DNA from: Planctomycetota bacterium | GTDB taxonomy: Bacteria; Planctomycetota; Phycisphaerae; UBA1845; UTPLA1 | Direction of reading: 5' to 3' | Length of the DNA: 64,000 nucleotides | Assembly (NCBI GenBank): GCA_003576905.1 | Contig: QEVG01000008.1 | Coordinates: 1-64,000, forward strand | Shown here: piece by piece, positions 1-7,538 of the stretch | Layout: every line of letters begins with the position of its first letter | Position numbering within the stretch: the first letter of the stretch is position 1 | Position numbers and translations under genes: made by a program | The notes under the pieces: model-generated | What the model was told of the DNA's origin: nothing | Database searches by the model: none | What the model saw: only the letters and a program-made list of their open reading frames with translations

Positions 1-805
1 TTTTTTATCCTGAAAAACCGCGTTCCTTGCGCAGGAAGGCTGAATGAAACCTGAACAACCTGAATGCGTTCAGGTTCGGGGCAGGGCGGGGCGCGAACGT
101 TGAGTTGCGGGTTTCGAGAGAGAAGCATCGGGGCGTCCTCCGGGCGTGGAAAGGACGGGGCGAGCGGCGCGGGGGCATCCGCGCGATCGCCGGGCGGCTC
201 TCGCGGGTTATGACCTTCCTCCTTGCTCGCCGTGCGCGCCTACTTGAATCGCCCAAATGGGGTCGAGAAAGGCGCGGAGGGTGGTGTGCGCGCGGAATCG
301 CGCCTGGTCCCAGGTGTCGGAATCCTCGATCCACGAGCCGCAATTCGCATTGACCTTGACCTGTCGAAGCTGGGCTTCGCCATGCAGCCATCCGATCAGT
401 ATTACCATCGGCCTGGCTGTCAAAGCCTTCGCGTGGATGCGCCGACTGAATTCAGTCTATCCCAGCGGATCCGCGGGGATAACGAGGAGAGGGAACCCTG
501 CAAGGTCTGCAATCCCGGCAAGATAGATCAACATAAGAGCGAATAGCGCCTTGAGCCTGTGGCCGCGGTATTGCCAACCAAAATGATTCCTAATCACAAC
601 TCGAGCGCCTGTTCCTATCACGAAGCGCACCCAGTCTACCTAATAGCTCCTTTCAAGTTCTGGAGCGGAGTGTATGCGTTGGGACTAAGGGCCGCGAATC
701 GCATCTCATTACCGTCCGGCCGCGCCGTGTAGGCCGAATGTGTATGAGCGGCCCTGGCGACGGCGAGCTTTTCCGGCGGGGCGGGGGCGGGAGTACAATT
801 GACGG
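1..805. other. Region without a confident gene; one short Cys-motif fragment
   Basis: No convincing full gene is visible. On the plus strand, 382-546 encodes a 54-residue piece reading YYHRPGC, then about 28 residues later REPCKVCNP. This H-x3-C ... C-x2-C arrangement resembles small zinc-ribbon tails on other bacterial proteins, so it may be a gene remnant. On the minus strand 208-423 encodes a 71-residue frame with no recognised family. A perfect 9-bp inverted repeat lies at 48-56 / 68-76 with an 11-nt loop. The stretch around 546-660 is less GC-rich than its surroundings, as expected for decayed or non-coding DNA. Confidence 0.35.
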
Positions 806-850
806 ATGTCGGTCGAACCCCGCGTTGCCGGGCGGCGGTACAATTCCTCC

Positions 851-1423
851 ATGCCGCACGAACTTCACCCTGCCGTGTTTCTCGATCGCGACAACACGCT
901 GATTGCGGACCCCGGCTATATCAGCGACCCGGCCGATGTGCGGCTGCTGCCCGGTGCGGCGGAGGCTGTTCGGCGCATTCGCGCGGCGGGCTATCGGGCC
1001 GTGGTCGTGACCAACCAGTCGGGGGTCGCCCGGGGGCGCATCACCGAGGCGCAGCTCGAGGCGGTGCATCTGCGGCTTCGCGCGCTGCTTCGCGGCGAGC
1101 GCGCCGAACTCGACGCCATCTACGTCTGCCCCTATCTCGACGGACCGGAGGCCGTCGTCGCCGCCTATCGCCGCGACAGCGACCTGCGCAAGCCGCGGCC
1201 CGGCATGCTGCTGCTCGCCGCGAGGGAGCTCGGCCTCGATCTGCCGCACTCGTGGATGATCGGCGACTCGCCGCGCGACGTCGAAGCCGGGCGCGCCGCC
1301 GGATGCCGGACGATTCTCATTTCCGCAGAGGCAAGACCCCTCCCGCCGGGCATGCCGCCGCCCGATCAGGTGGCGCGAGACCTCGCCGCGGCGGTGGGGT
1401 ACATTATCGCGCAGGGGGTCTGA
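851..1423 (+). CDS. gmhB: GmhB-like HAD phosphatase (D-glycero-D-manno-heptose 1,7-bisphosphate 7-phosphatase)
   Basis: A 190-residue HAD-superfamily phosphatase that probably removes the 7-phosphate of heptose bisphosphate during ADP-heptose synthesis for lipopolysaccharide. HAD motif I is FLDRDNTL near the N-terminus, followed by TNQSG (motif II), RKPRPGM (motif III lysine) and IGDSPRDVEAG (motif IV). This is the usual GmhB/HisB-N layout and length. An earlier in-frame ATG at 806 would add 15 residues unlike the family, so 851 is preferred. The zinc-binding loop of classical GmhB (C-x-H ... C-x-C) is largely missing: only VCPY is left. Substrate is inferred from family and from the Kdo gene kdsD elsewhere in the window. 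Another sugar-phosphate or histidinol-phosphate substrate is possible. Confidence 0.8.
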   Translation: MPHELHPAVFLDRDNTLIADPGYISDPADVRLLPGAAEAVRRIRAAGYRAVVVTNQSGVARGRITEAQLEAVHLRLRALLRGERAELDAIYVCPYLDGPEAVVAAYRRDSDLRKPRPGMLLLAARELGLDLPHSWMIGDSPRDVEAGRAAGCRTILISAEARPLPPGMPPPDQVARDLAAAVGYIIAQGV

Positions 1424-1443
1424 CCATCTCGGGAGATGGACCG

Positions 1444-1794
1444 ATGGATCACGACGGCCGCACCAGTGTCATGGAACCGCCCGCCCGAAACCCGCGAACG
1501 CCGGATGCGGCGCACCGCCCGGCGTCCGGCCCCTCGGCGACGCTCGACGACGTACTCGATGAACTGCGGATGCTTCGCCGCGAGCAGCAGCACGAGGACT
1601 TTTCGTTCGCGCGGCTTGCCGCCGCCGTCGCGCAGGCGTTCGCGCTGTGCGCCATCGGCTGGGGGCTTTTCGCGTGGATCGATGCCGCGCCGGACCAGAT
1701 CGGCCCGGCCGCGACGGCTGCGACGATCCGTCTCCTTGCGGGCATAGCGTTTCAGGTCATGGCCCTGACGCTGTTCGTCGCGTCGAAGAAGTAG
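1444..1794 (+). CDS. Small two-helix membrane protein of unknown function
   Basis: A 116-residue protein starting 20 bases after the GmhB-like gene on the same strand, so probably cotranscribed. The first 60 residues are polar and include a stretch compatible with a short coiled coil (LDDVLDELRMLRREQQHEDF). Two hydrophobic segments follow, roughly residues 62-82 and 93-113, ending in a Lys-Lys C-terminus. The pattern is a cytoplasmic N-terminus with a two-helix hairpin in the inner membrane. No family was recognised and no function is proposed. Confidence 0.6.
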   Translation: MDHDGRTSVMEPPARNPRTPDAAHRPASGPSATLDDVLDELRMLRREQQHEDFSFARLAAAVAQAFALCAIGWGLFAWIDAAPDQIGPAATAATIRLLAGIAFQVMALTLFVASKK

Positions 1795-1824
1795 CGCGCC
1801 GGCGGTGCGCCGCGGGGCGGGCGG

Positions 1825-1865
1825 CGCAGAAAGAAAGCCGCGTGCGACCAGGGTCGCGCGCGGCT
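1825..1865 (-). terminator. Intrinsic terminator downstream of rpmA
   Basis: Read on the minus strand, a long hairpin (arms AGCCGCG/CGCGGCT at 1836-1842 and 1859-1865, extended inward by GCGACC/GGTCGC) is followed directly by TTTCTTTCT. It lies 32 bases after the rpmA stop codon and between convergent genes. Confidence 0.65.
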
Positions 1866-1896
1866 GATCTGCGCAATTCACGTCGGATCGGGGGGC

Positions 1897-2151
1897 TTAC
1901 TTCGCCTCGATCGCCAGGGGCTCGATCGAGACTTTCCGGCCCTGGAAGATGACCTTGCCGTCGCGCAGGGCGAACAAGGTGTCATCGCGGCCGCGGCCGA
2001 CGTACATGCCCGGCTTGTAGGGCGTGCCGTTCTGGCGGACGAGAATCGTTCCGATGGTCACGAGTTCGCCGTCGTGCCGCTTGAGGCCGAGAAACTGAGG
2101 ATTGCTGTCCCGCCCGTTCCGTGTCGAGCCTTGTCCTTTTTTATGTGCCAT
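1897..2151 (-). CDS. rpmA: 50S ribosomal protein L27
   Basis: An 84-residue L27, the large-subunit protein whose N-terminus reaches the peptidyl-transferase centre. It starts directly with [10 protein letters not shown], so it needs no N-terminal processing of the kind seen in Firmicutes. The core [13 protein letters not shown] and [20 protein letters not shown] is typical and the length matches the family. The L21 gene rplU, its usual partner, is not adjacent: the upstream same-strand gene (2196-2924) encodes an unrelated secreted protein 44 bases away. A terminator follows. Confidence 0.97.
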   Translation of the reverse strand: MAHKKGQGSTRNGRDSNPQFLGLKRHDGELVTIGTILVRQNGTPYKPGMYVGRGRDDTLFALRDGKVIFQGRKVSIEPLAIEAK

Positions 2152-2195
2152 GACCGTCTGTCCTTTTCAACATGTCTGCGTCGTGTCGACGCGGT

Positions 2196-2924
2196 CTAAC
2201 GCATAACCCAGGTCATCCGCCCGAGCACCGGCTGGGCATTGGCCCGCGTACGCACGTCGCCGGGCAGGGTGTATGGAATCGCCAGGGTCTTTCGAAGCAC
2301 AAACAGCTTCGGATTGCTCTCGTCATCGCCGCCGTGGCCGTTGCTCTGGCCTCCGCGCGACGCTGCTTTGGTTGCGTCGTAGGCCGGGTTCGGGCGGATG
2401 ATTTTTTCGCCGGACAACCCGCCGAAGTAGAACGTAAAGTTGCTCACGCGCGGATCCAACGCCGGAAAGACCGCCACGCTCGACCGCGCGTTGTCGCGTC
2501 CTTGAAGGAGCCGGCCGATCGCCTGAACGGGCGTCACCAGGAAGGGATGCGTTTTTGCGTGCCGCTGGGCAATCGCCTGATACACCCGCGCGCTGACTCC
2601 GACGATCGCCGGATCGACCGTCACTGTCGGGGCGGCGGTGGGCTGCTGGGAGACCTTTTCTTCGGGCAGCTCGGTATCAATCTCATTAACGCGGACGATC
2701 TCGGGCAGGAAGTCGATGTCCTGGCCGGTGTTGTTGGTGACGGTGTAGAGCATGTACCAGTAGTCGCGTCCGTCGACGTTGATCCGCATGGGGAGCGACG
2801 GTTCGAGGCTCAGCTCCCATGCCGACGGGATCGGATTGGGCTCCGGCGTCGCGCGGGCGGACAGTCCCACGGCGGCGACGACGATCGCGCAGAGAATCGT
2901 GTGACGAAGTCCCATGCAAGTCAC
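2196..2924 (-). CDS. Secreted protein of unknown function
   Basis: A 242-residue protein with an N-terminal signal peptide (hydrophobic stretch HTILCAIVVAAVGLSARA, likely cleaved after ARA). The mature part begins with a region rich in beta-prone sequence, DYWYMLYTVTNNTGQDIDFLP, which resembles domains that describe conserved tripartite N-T-G-Q-D motifs in bacterial surface proteins, but no family was assigned. A Gly/His/Asp-rich linker lies near residue 190. The gene is 44 bases upstream of rpmA on the same strand and could share a transcript with it. Planctomycete-restricted occurrence is a guess. Confidence 0.65.
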   Translation of the reverse strand: MTCMGLRHTILCAIVVAAVGLSARATPEPNPIPSAWELSLEPSLPMRINVDGRDYWYMLYTVTNNTGQDIDFLPEIVRVNEIDTELPEEKVSQQPTAAPTVTVDPAIVGVSARVYQAIAQRHAKTHPFLVTPVQAIGRLLQGRDNARSSVAVFPALDPRVSNFTFYFGGLSGEKIIRPNPAYDATKAASRGGQSNGHGGDDESNPKLFVLRKTLAIPYTLPGDVRTRANAQPVLGRMTWVMR

Positions 2925-3171
2925 GGTACGCCCTCGGATTACAGTACAGGCGAAGCGGCACCGGCCGGCGGCGTGTCGACAATCCTCGCCGGTGTCGCGG
3001 ACAGCGAACCCTACATGATAATACGCTCAGAAACCGTGTCAACGCAACCCGGCGCGCGGGGAACGCGGCCAGCGTCCGGTAAGGGCGGTCGCCGGTAACC
3101 TTTCATCGGAAAAGATATTGCGCGAGCGCCGCCCTGGTTGAGGCGGGCGTGATTCACAGCCCAGGCGGGGG

Positions 3172-5142
3172 CTAGGGGGCAGCGGCGGCCTGCTGGGGCC
3201 GGCCCGCGGCTTCGCTCTCCTTGATGGCGGCCTCCATGATCTTGTCGAGGATGTTGTCGCCTTCGCGCCACCATCGCGGGACATAGCGCTGGTTGACGTA
3301 GATGTATGGCACGGCCGAGAGGCCGAGCAGTTTCGCGGCTTCGCAGTCGTGGCGGATGCCCTCCTGCACCTCGGGGCTGTCCATCTTCACGAAGAGGGCG
3401 TCCGGTAGGTAGCCCATGCCCTTTACCGCCTCGCGCAGGGCATCGTCGCTGTAGTTGGCCTGGTTCTGCATGAGCCAGGTGTGCACCTGCCAGAAGGCGT
3501 CGGTGCCGAAGAGCATTCCCGCCGCCTCCGCCGCCGCGGCCATGCGGCACGCGCTGGGGTGCTTGGAGAGCTGCGACTTGGGATTGCACTGCTGGTTAAC
3601 CGGGTAATGGCGGAAGAGATACTGGGCGTTCTTCCGCCCGGAGATGAACTTCCGGATCTCGGCGTCGGCCTTGGCGGTGTTCGGTTCCTGGTAGTCGCCC
3701 CAGAGGACCACGTGTAGTGCCGAGCCGTTGTCACCCATCGGCCACCCGTACAGGTCCTCGCCGGGAAGCTGTTTTTCACCCTCCTGCCAGTCGGAGATGT
3801 ATTTTTCGGCGGCCGGTCCGGGCTGGTCGTTATCGCAGGTCGCCGCCGGGGGGTTCGTCGCGGCGATCTGCGCCACGGCGCGGCTCAGGGCTTCGTGCGC
3901 GAAGACGCCCTTCAGTTCCTTGCCGTTGATGAAGATCATGGGCGTGTAGTGCAGCCCGAGCCACACGGCCTCCTTGATGTCCTGCTGGACGAGGTCGAGC
4001 GTCGCCCTGGACTGCATGACGTCCACGAACTGTTTGCGGTCGTACTGGAGACGGTTGAGAAGCTCGTTGAACTCCTCGTTCGTGAAGCTCCCGCGCATCT
4101 CGAAGAGGCGCTTGTGCATTTCCCAGAAGCCTTCGGCGCCGCGAAGGATCCCCGCCGTTTCGGCCGCGCGGGCGGCCCAGCAGGCGTTCGGGTGAAGGTT
4201 TGTCTTGAGCCCGGGGTTGCAGTCGGTGCAGAACGGGAAGTGCTTTATGCTCACCGACACGTCGGTGCGCGCGTTCATCATCTGAATAAGGTCTTTTTCC
4301 GACCGGGCACAGTCGGGGCACTGGTAATCTGTGATCATCACGATGCGGATCGGGGCCACTTCGGGGCCCCAGCGATATCGTCCGGTGAAACCGCCCTTCC
4401 ACGGCCGGTCCGGCGCGGCGTCGGGTGTTACTGCGACGGTGCTCGTGTCGCTCTTCGCGGCGGGCTGCGACGCGGCCTCGATGATCTCCTTCGTCGATTC
4501 GGCGAGCTGCGCCTCCTGCCTGGCGCTCTCGGCCTTCTTGCCGCGCCACTCCGTTGCGCCCAGGGCCGCAGAGGCCAGCACGAACACGGCCGCCGTCGTC
4601 ATGACCGGGCGCCACATGACCGCCGACACCGGCCGCAGCCGCTCGACGACGATCCAGAAGAGCAGATTCGCCGCGTGCGTGCCGATGCAGTAGTAACAGG
4701 CGTGGCGGTTGACGACGAGCACGATCAGGTACATCACGGAAATCAGGGCTCCGAGTCGCACGAGCATCTTCAACTGCGCGGAGATTCCGCCCTTTGATGT
4801 CAGCCATGCAAGGAGCATTCCGATGAAGTACGCCAGCCCGACGAAGGACACCGGCCACGTCGTGCCCGGCACCTTGCCCCAGAAACTCGCCGCGGCCTGG
4901 TCGCAGGCGCCTCCCGGCCGGCAGCCCGGCAGGCTGAGACTTCCCAGGTGCCCGGCGACGAGCACGCCGGTTAGAACGACGGCCGCGAGCAGCAAGAGGA
5001 GGCCGATAAAGAAGAGTGCGTCCGGTATCGCCGTGCCCGCGTCTGGGCCTGTGCCCGGCGCGGCGGCGCGCGTTGTTTCCCGTGGGGCGGACTTCTTTGT
5101 GTGTTGTTCCTGATTTCTACGCTTCGACGCGCCTTTTGACAT
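3172..5142 (-). CDS. VKOR / DsbA / DsbA-like fusion (disulfide formation)
   Basis: A 656-residue membrane thiol oxidase. Residues 42-195 form a bacterial vitamin K epoxide reductase domain with about five transmembrane helices, the loop cysteines C74 and C80 and the CYYC quinone-reducing pair at C149/C152. A linker leads to a periplasmic thioredoxin-fold DsbA domain at about 255-430 with CPDC at 275-278 and the cis-Pro loop YTPM near 401. A second DsbA-like repeat covers about 473-645: it keeps the cis-Pro loop (AVPYIYVN) and the same conserved insert pattern but has EPNT at 486-489 in place of CxxC. The protein should pass electrons from secreted proteins through DsbA to VKOR and quinone. 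The inactive second domain may bind substrate. ATG start follows a Lys-rich cytoplasmic tail. Confidence 0.9.
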   Translation of the reverse strand: MSKGASKRRNQEQHTKKSAPRETTRAAAPGTGPDAGTAIPDALFFIGLLLLLAAVVLTGVLVAGHLGSLSLPGCRPGGACDQAAASFWGKVPGTTWPVSFVGLAYFIGMLLAWLTSKGGISAQLKMLVRLGALISVMYLIVLVVNRHACYYCIGTHAANLLFWIVVERLRPVSAVMWRPVMTTAAVFVLASAALGATEWRGKKAESARQEAQLAESTKEIIEAASQPAAKSDTSTVAVTPDAAPDRPWKGGFTGRYRWGPEVAPIRIVMITDYQCPDCARSEKDLIQMMNARTDVSVSIKHFPFCTDCNPGLKTNLHPNACWAARAAETAGILRGAEGFWEMHKRLFEMRGSFTNEEFNELLNRLQYDRKQFVDVMQSRATLDLVQQDIKEAVWLGLHYTPMIFINGKELKGVFAHEALSRAVAQIAATNPPAATCDNDQPGPAAEKYISDWQEGEKQLPGEDLYGWPMGDNGSALHVVLWGDYQEPNTAKADAEIRKFISGRKNAQYLFRHYPVNQQCNPKSQLSKHPSACRMAAAAEAAGMLFGTDAFWQVHTWLMQNQANYSDDALREAVKGMGYLPDALFVKMDSPEVQEGIRHDCEAAKLLGLSAVPYIYVNQRYVPRWWREGDNILDKIMEAAIKESEAAGRPQQAAAAP

Positions 5143-5402
5143 GCGGATACTCCAGCGTGCCGGCCCGCCCGGCGGCGGACGTTTGGATACGATTTTCGGC
5201 TTGGTGGTCGCCGGACATCAATATAGCGGCAGGCCGGACGGCGGGCCAAACCTCGCCGCCGCGGCGGCGGCATACTGCGGCGGCCGACCGACCGCGGGGA
5301 TTGCGCGGGCCGGCGTGCCGCGCCGCGATCGTTACAGAGGTGTTACCGGGGTCCTTTGGGGGGCGAGTTCCTCTGGGCCGCGCCCGGATGCGTGGGCGAT
5401 GC

Positions 5403-5408
5403 TAAGAT
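5403..5408 (+). promoter_or_regulatory. Possible -10 element of the RNase P RNA gene
   Basis: TAAGAT lies about 7-10 bases before the predicted 5' end of RNase P RNA. No clear -35 element is seen at the expected distance. Confidence 0.3.
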
Positions 5409-5414
5409 ATTGCC

Positions 5415-5885
5415 GGCAGCAGAGCGGGCCGGGCGGCCGCCCGGGGCATGATCTCCGGGAGGAAAGTCCGAACTGGCCAGGGCACGGTGATGGCTAACGG
5501 CCACCGGCAGCAATGCCAGGGAAAGTGCCACAGAAAAGACACCGCCGCCCGCGGGAAGGGTTTCGGCCCGACCGCGGAGGCAAGGGTGAAAAGGTGCGGT
5601 AAGAGCGCACCGCGCGTCCGGTGACGGGCGCGGCAGGGTAAACCCCACTGCCAGCAAGCCCGCGTAGGCAACGAAGAGGCGACGGCGCACCCGGATTCAC
5701 TGGGATCCCAGGCGCCGCCACGCTTCGCGAGGCGGCCCGTCTCGCGCGTCCGCGCCGCAGGTCGGCCGGGCGCATCGTTGCGGGTAGGGTGCAGGAGCCG
5801 GCGGGTAACCGCCGGCCTAGAGAAATGGTCGCCGCCCGCGCGCGAGCGTGGGAACAGAATTCGGCTTATGGCCCGCTCTGCCGCC
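5415..5885 (+). ncRNA. rnpB: RNase P RNA (M1, bacterial type A)
   Basis: The catalytic RNA that matures tRNA 5' ends. The diagnostic GAGGAAAGTCCGAACT block occurs at 5459-5474, followed by the CCACAGAAAA block near 5527. The 3' conserved core is TAGAGAAATGGTCGCC near 5818 and ACAGAATTCGGCTTATG near 5854. Helix P1 closes perfectly: 5421-5430 pairs with 5870-5879, and pairing continues outward with a mismatch. The molecule, near 465 nt, is longer than the usual 350-400 nt; most of the extra length appears to be GC-rich hairpin material between 5690 and 5790, in the P12 position. Both ends are approximate by a few bases. Confidence 0.96.
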
Positions 5886-5926
5886 TTCATGACGAATTCG
5901 CGACGCCGCGTCCGAGCCATGTGAAC

Positions 5927-7276
5927 ATGCCCGCACCCGACCTGCGAAAACCCGCCGATCGCTTTTATGCGCGCCTGCACTGGATCGCCATGGGGGTCAT
6001 CGCCCTCATCCTGCTGCACGGTTTCGTTCTGTCCCGGCTTGTCTCCACACCGCGCGGCGTCGGGTTCCGCCTCTTCATCCTCAACATGCTCTGCTTCAAT
6101 GTCCTCTGGTGGAGCATCGCCGACCGGCGCTTCGCGCGGTTTGTCGCGTCCGAAGGGTGGTCGCGCGGGCTGCGTATTGCGGCCGGCGGGTTTTCCCTCG
6201 CTCTCAACCTGCCGATCTTCTACATGCTCGCCACCGCCCGCGTCCCCCAGTTTCTCGGAAGCCCGGCGTGGGTCGCCGCCGGCGTCACGATCTGGCACAT
6301 CGGCCTCGTGCTGGTCATGCCCGCCGCGGCTGGCGTGCGCCTTGTCGCGCTGGGTGCCATGGCAGCGTCACATCGGCTTCGCCGCCGCCCCATGTCCGCG
6401 CCGCCGACCGGGCCGCTCTCCACGCGCCGCGCGCTGCTCAAGACCGCCGTCGCCACCGGGCCGATGCTCGCCCTCGCCGGAGCCATTGGCGCCAGCCGCG
6501 CCGCCGAGGGCCGTTTCGTCATCCGCCGTCACGAGGTGCCGGCCCCCTGGCTCCCGGACCGCCTCCGGGGCCTGACCCTTACGCACATCAGCGACTTTCA
6601 CGTGGGACGCCTCTACCGGCCCCACATGCTCGGCCGCCTGATCGACGCCGTGAACCGCCTGGACAGCGACCTGGTTGTCGTTACCGGCGATATCATCGAC
6701 AATTCCAACGACATGCTCCCCGCCGCCGTCGGCGCGATCCGCCAGCTTGCCCACCGCCACGGCGTTTTCCTGTGCATCGGCAACCACGACACCATCGACG
6801 ACGAAGCCGCCTTCATTGAGTACACGCGCGCTCGGCTGCCGCTGCTCATCAACGAGCGCCGGACCCTCGACATCGGCGGCGAGAAGCTCACCATTGCCGG
6901 CCTCGACTATGCCTCCTCGCGGCGACCCGACGGGCACAATCGGCGGGATCGCGCGAACGCCGAAATCATGCTCGCGGGCCACGACTCCGACCGCGAAGGC
7001 CCTGTCATCGCCCTCGCACACCATCCGCACGCGTGGGACGTTCTCCGCGAACAGGGCGTGCCCCTTACCCTCTCGGGACACACGCATGGCGGGCAGATCA
7101 TGTTCACGCCGCCCGACAATCCGGACGACCTTGGATTCGGGCGCGTTCTCTTTCGGTACATCCGCGGGTTCTATGACAACGCCGGCCAACGTCTTTTCGT
7201 GAACAGCGGAGTCGGCAACTGGTTTCCCGTCCGGATCAACGCCCCCGCCGAAGTCGTGCAGATTCAACTGGTGTGA
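5927..7276 (+). CDS. Membrane-anchored metallophosphoesterase (YkuE-like)
   Basis: A 449-residue protein. The first 145 residues carry about four hydrophobic helices. A Tat-like motif with a hydrophobic stretch follows at about 165-190 (STRRALLKTAVA ... LALAGAIGASRAAEG). From about residue 215 there is a calcineurin-type phosphoesterase domain with metal-binding motifs ISDFHVG, VVTGDIID, IGNHD, LAHHP and SGHTHGGQ, all intact. It probably hydrolyses a phosphoester or pyrophosphate at the membrane; YkuE-type relatives act on lipid-linked or cell-envelope phosphates, but the substrate is unknown. Start chosen at ATG 5927, 42 bases after the RNase P RNA end; an in-frame GTG lies two codons upstream. 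Upstream in-frame codons fall inside the RNA gene. Confidence 0.88.
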   Translation: MPAPDLRKPADRFYARLHWIAMGVIALILLHGFVLSRLVSTPRGVGFRLFILNMLCFNVLWWSIADRRFARFVASEGWSRGLRIAAGGFSLALNLPIFYMLATARVPQFLGSPAWVAAGVTIWHIGLVLVMPAAAGVRLVALGAMAASHRLRRRPMSAPPTGPLSTRRALLKTAVATGPMLALAGAIGASRAAEGRFVIRRHEVPAPWLPDRLRGLTLTHISDFHVGRLYRPHMLGRLIDAVNRLDSDLVVVTGDIIDNSNDMLPAAVGAIRQLAHRHGVFLCIGNHDTIDDEAAFIEYTRARLPLLINERRTLDIGGEKLTIAGLDYASSRRPDGHNRRDRANAEIMLAGHDSDREGPVIALAHHPHAWDVLREQGVPLTLSGHTHGGQIMFTPPDNPDDLGFGRVLFRYIRGFYDNAGQRLFVNSGVGNWFPVRINAPAEVVQIQLV

Positions 7277-7413
7277 CCGGGCGGTCGTCGCGCTCGCCGC
7301 GATCGGCGGAAATTGCGCCCCCATCTGTCGGCACCGGCCGCGGGGCGCACCCGTCGAAGTTCGGGTCGAGAGATCGCGCGTCGTTTGCCGTTGTACCAGT
7401 GTTGAAACGGGGT

Positions 7414-7442
7414 TTGACAGGGGTGCCGCGCCCGTCTAAAAC
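7414..7442 (+). promoter_or_regulatory. Sigma70-type promoter for the TolC-like gene
   Basis: TTGACA at 7414-7419, a 17-base spacer, then TAAAAC at 7437-7442. It sits about 95 bases before the start codon of the outer-membrane efflux gene in a 262-base gap that holds nothing else recognisable. Confidence 0.5.
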
Positions 7443-7538
7443 ACCGCTTCCGAGTATTCACAGGCTCGCCTCGGTGGCATTGGCGCGGCGGGGGCGGCCT
7501 CGGCTTTTAATGCTGTTAGCTCCGCTTCGGATCATTCC

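Noticed and set aside
5402-6298. A minus-strand open frame of 298 codons
   Set aside because: It overlaps the RNase P RNA gene, which is supported by conserved sequence and P1 pairing.
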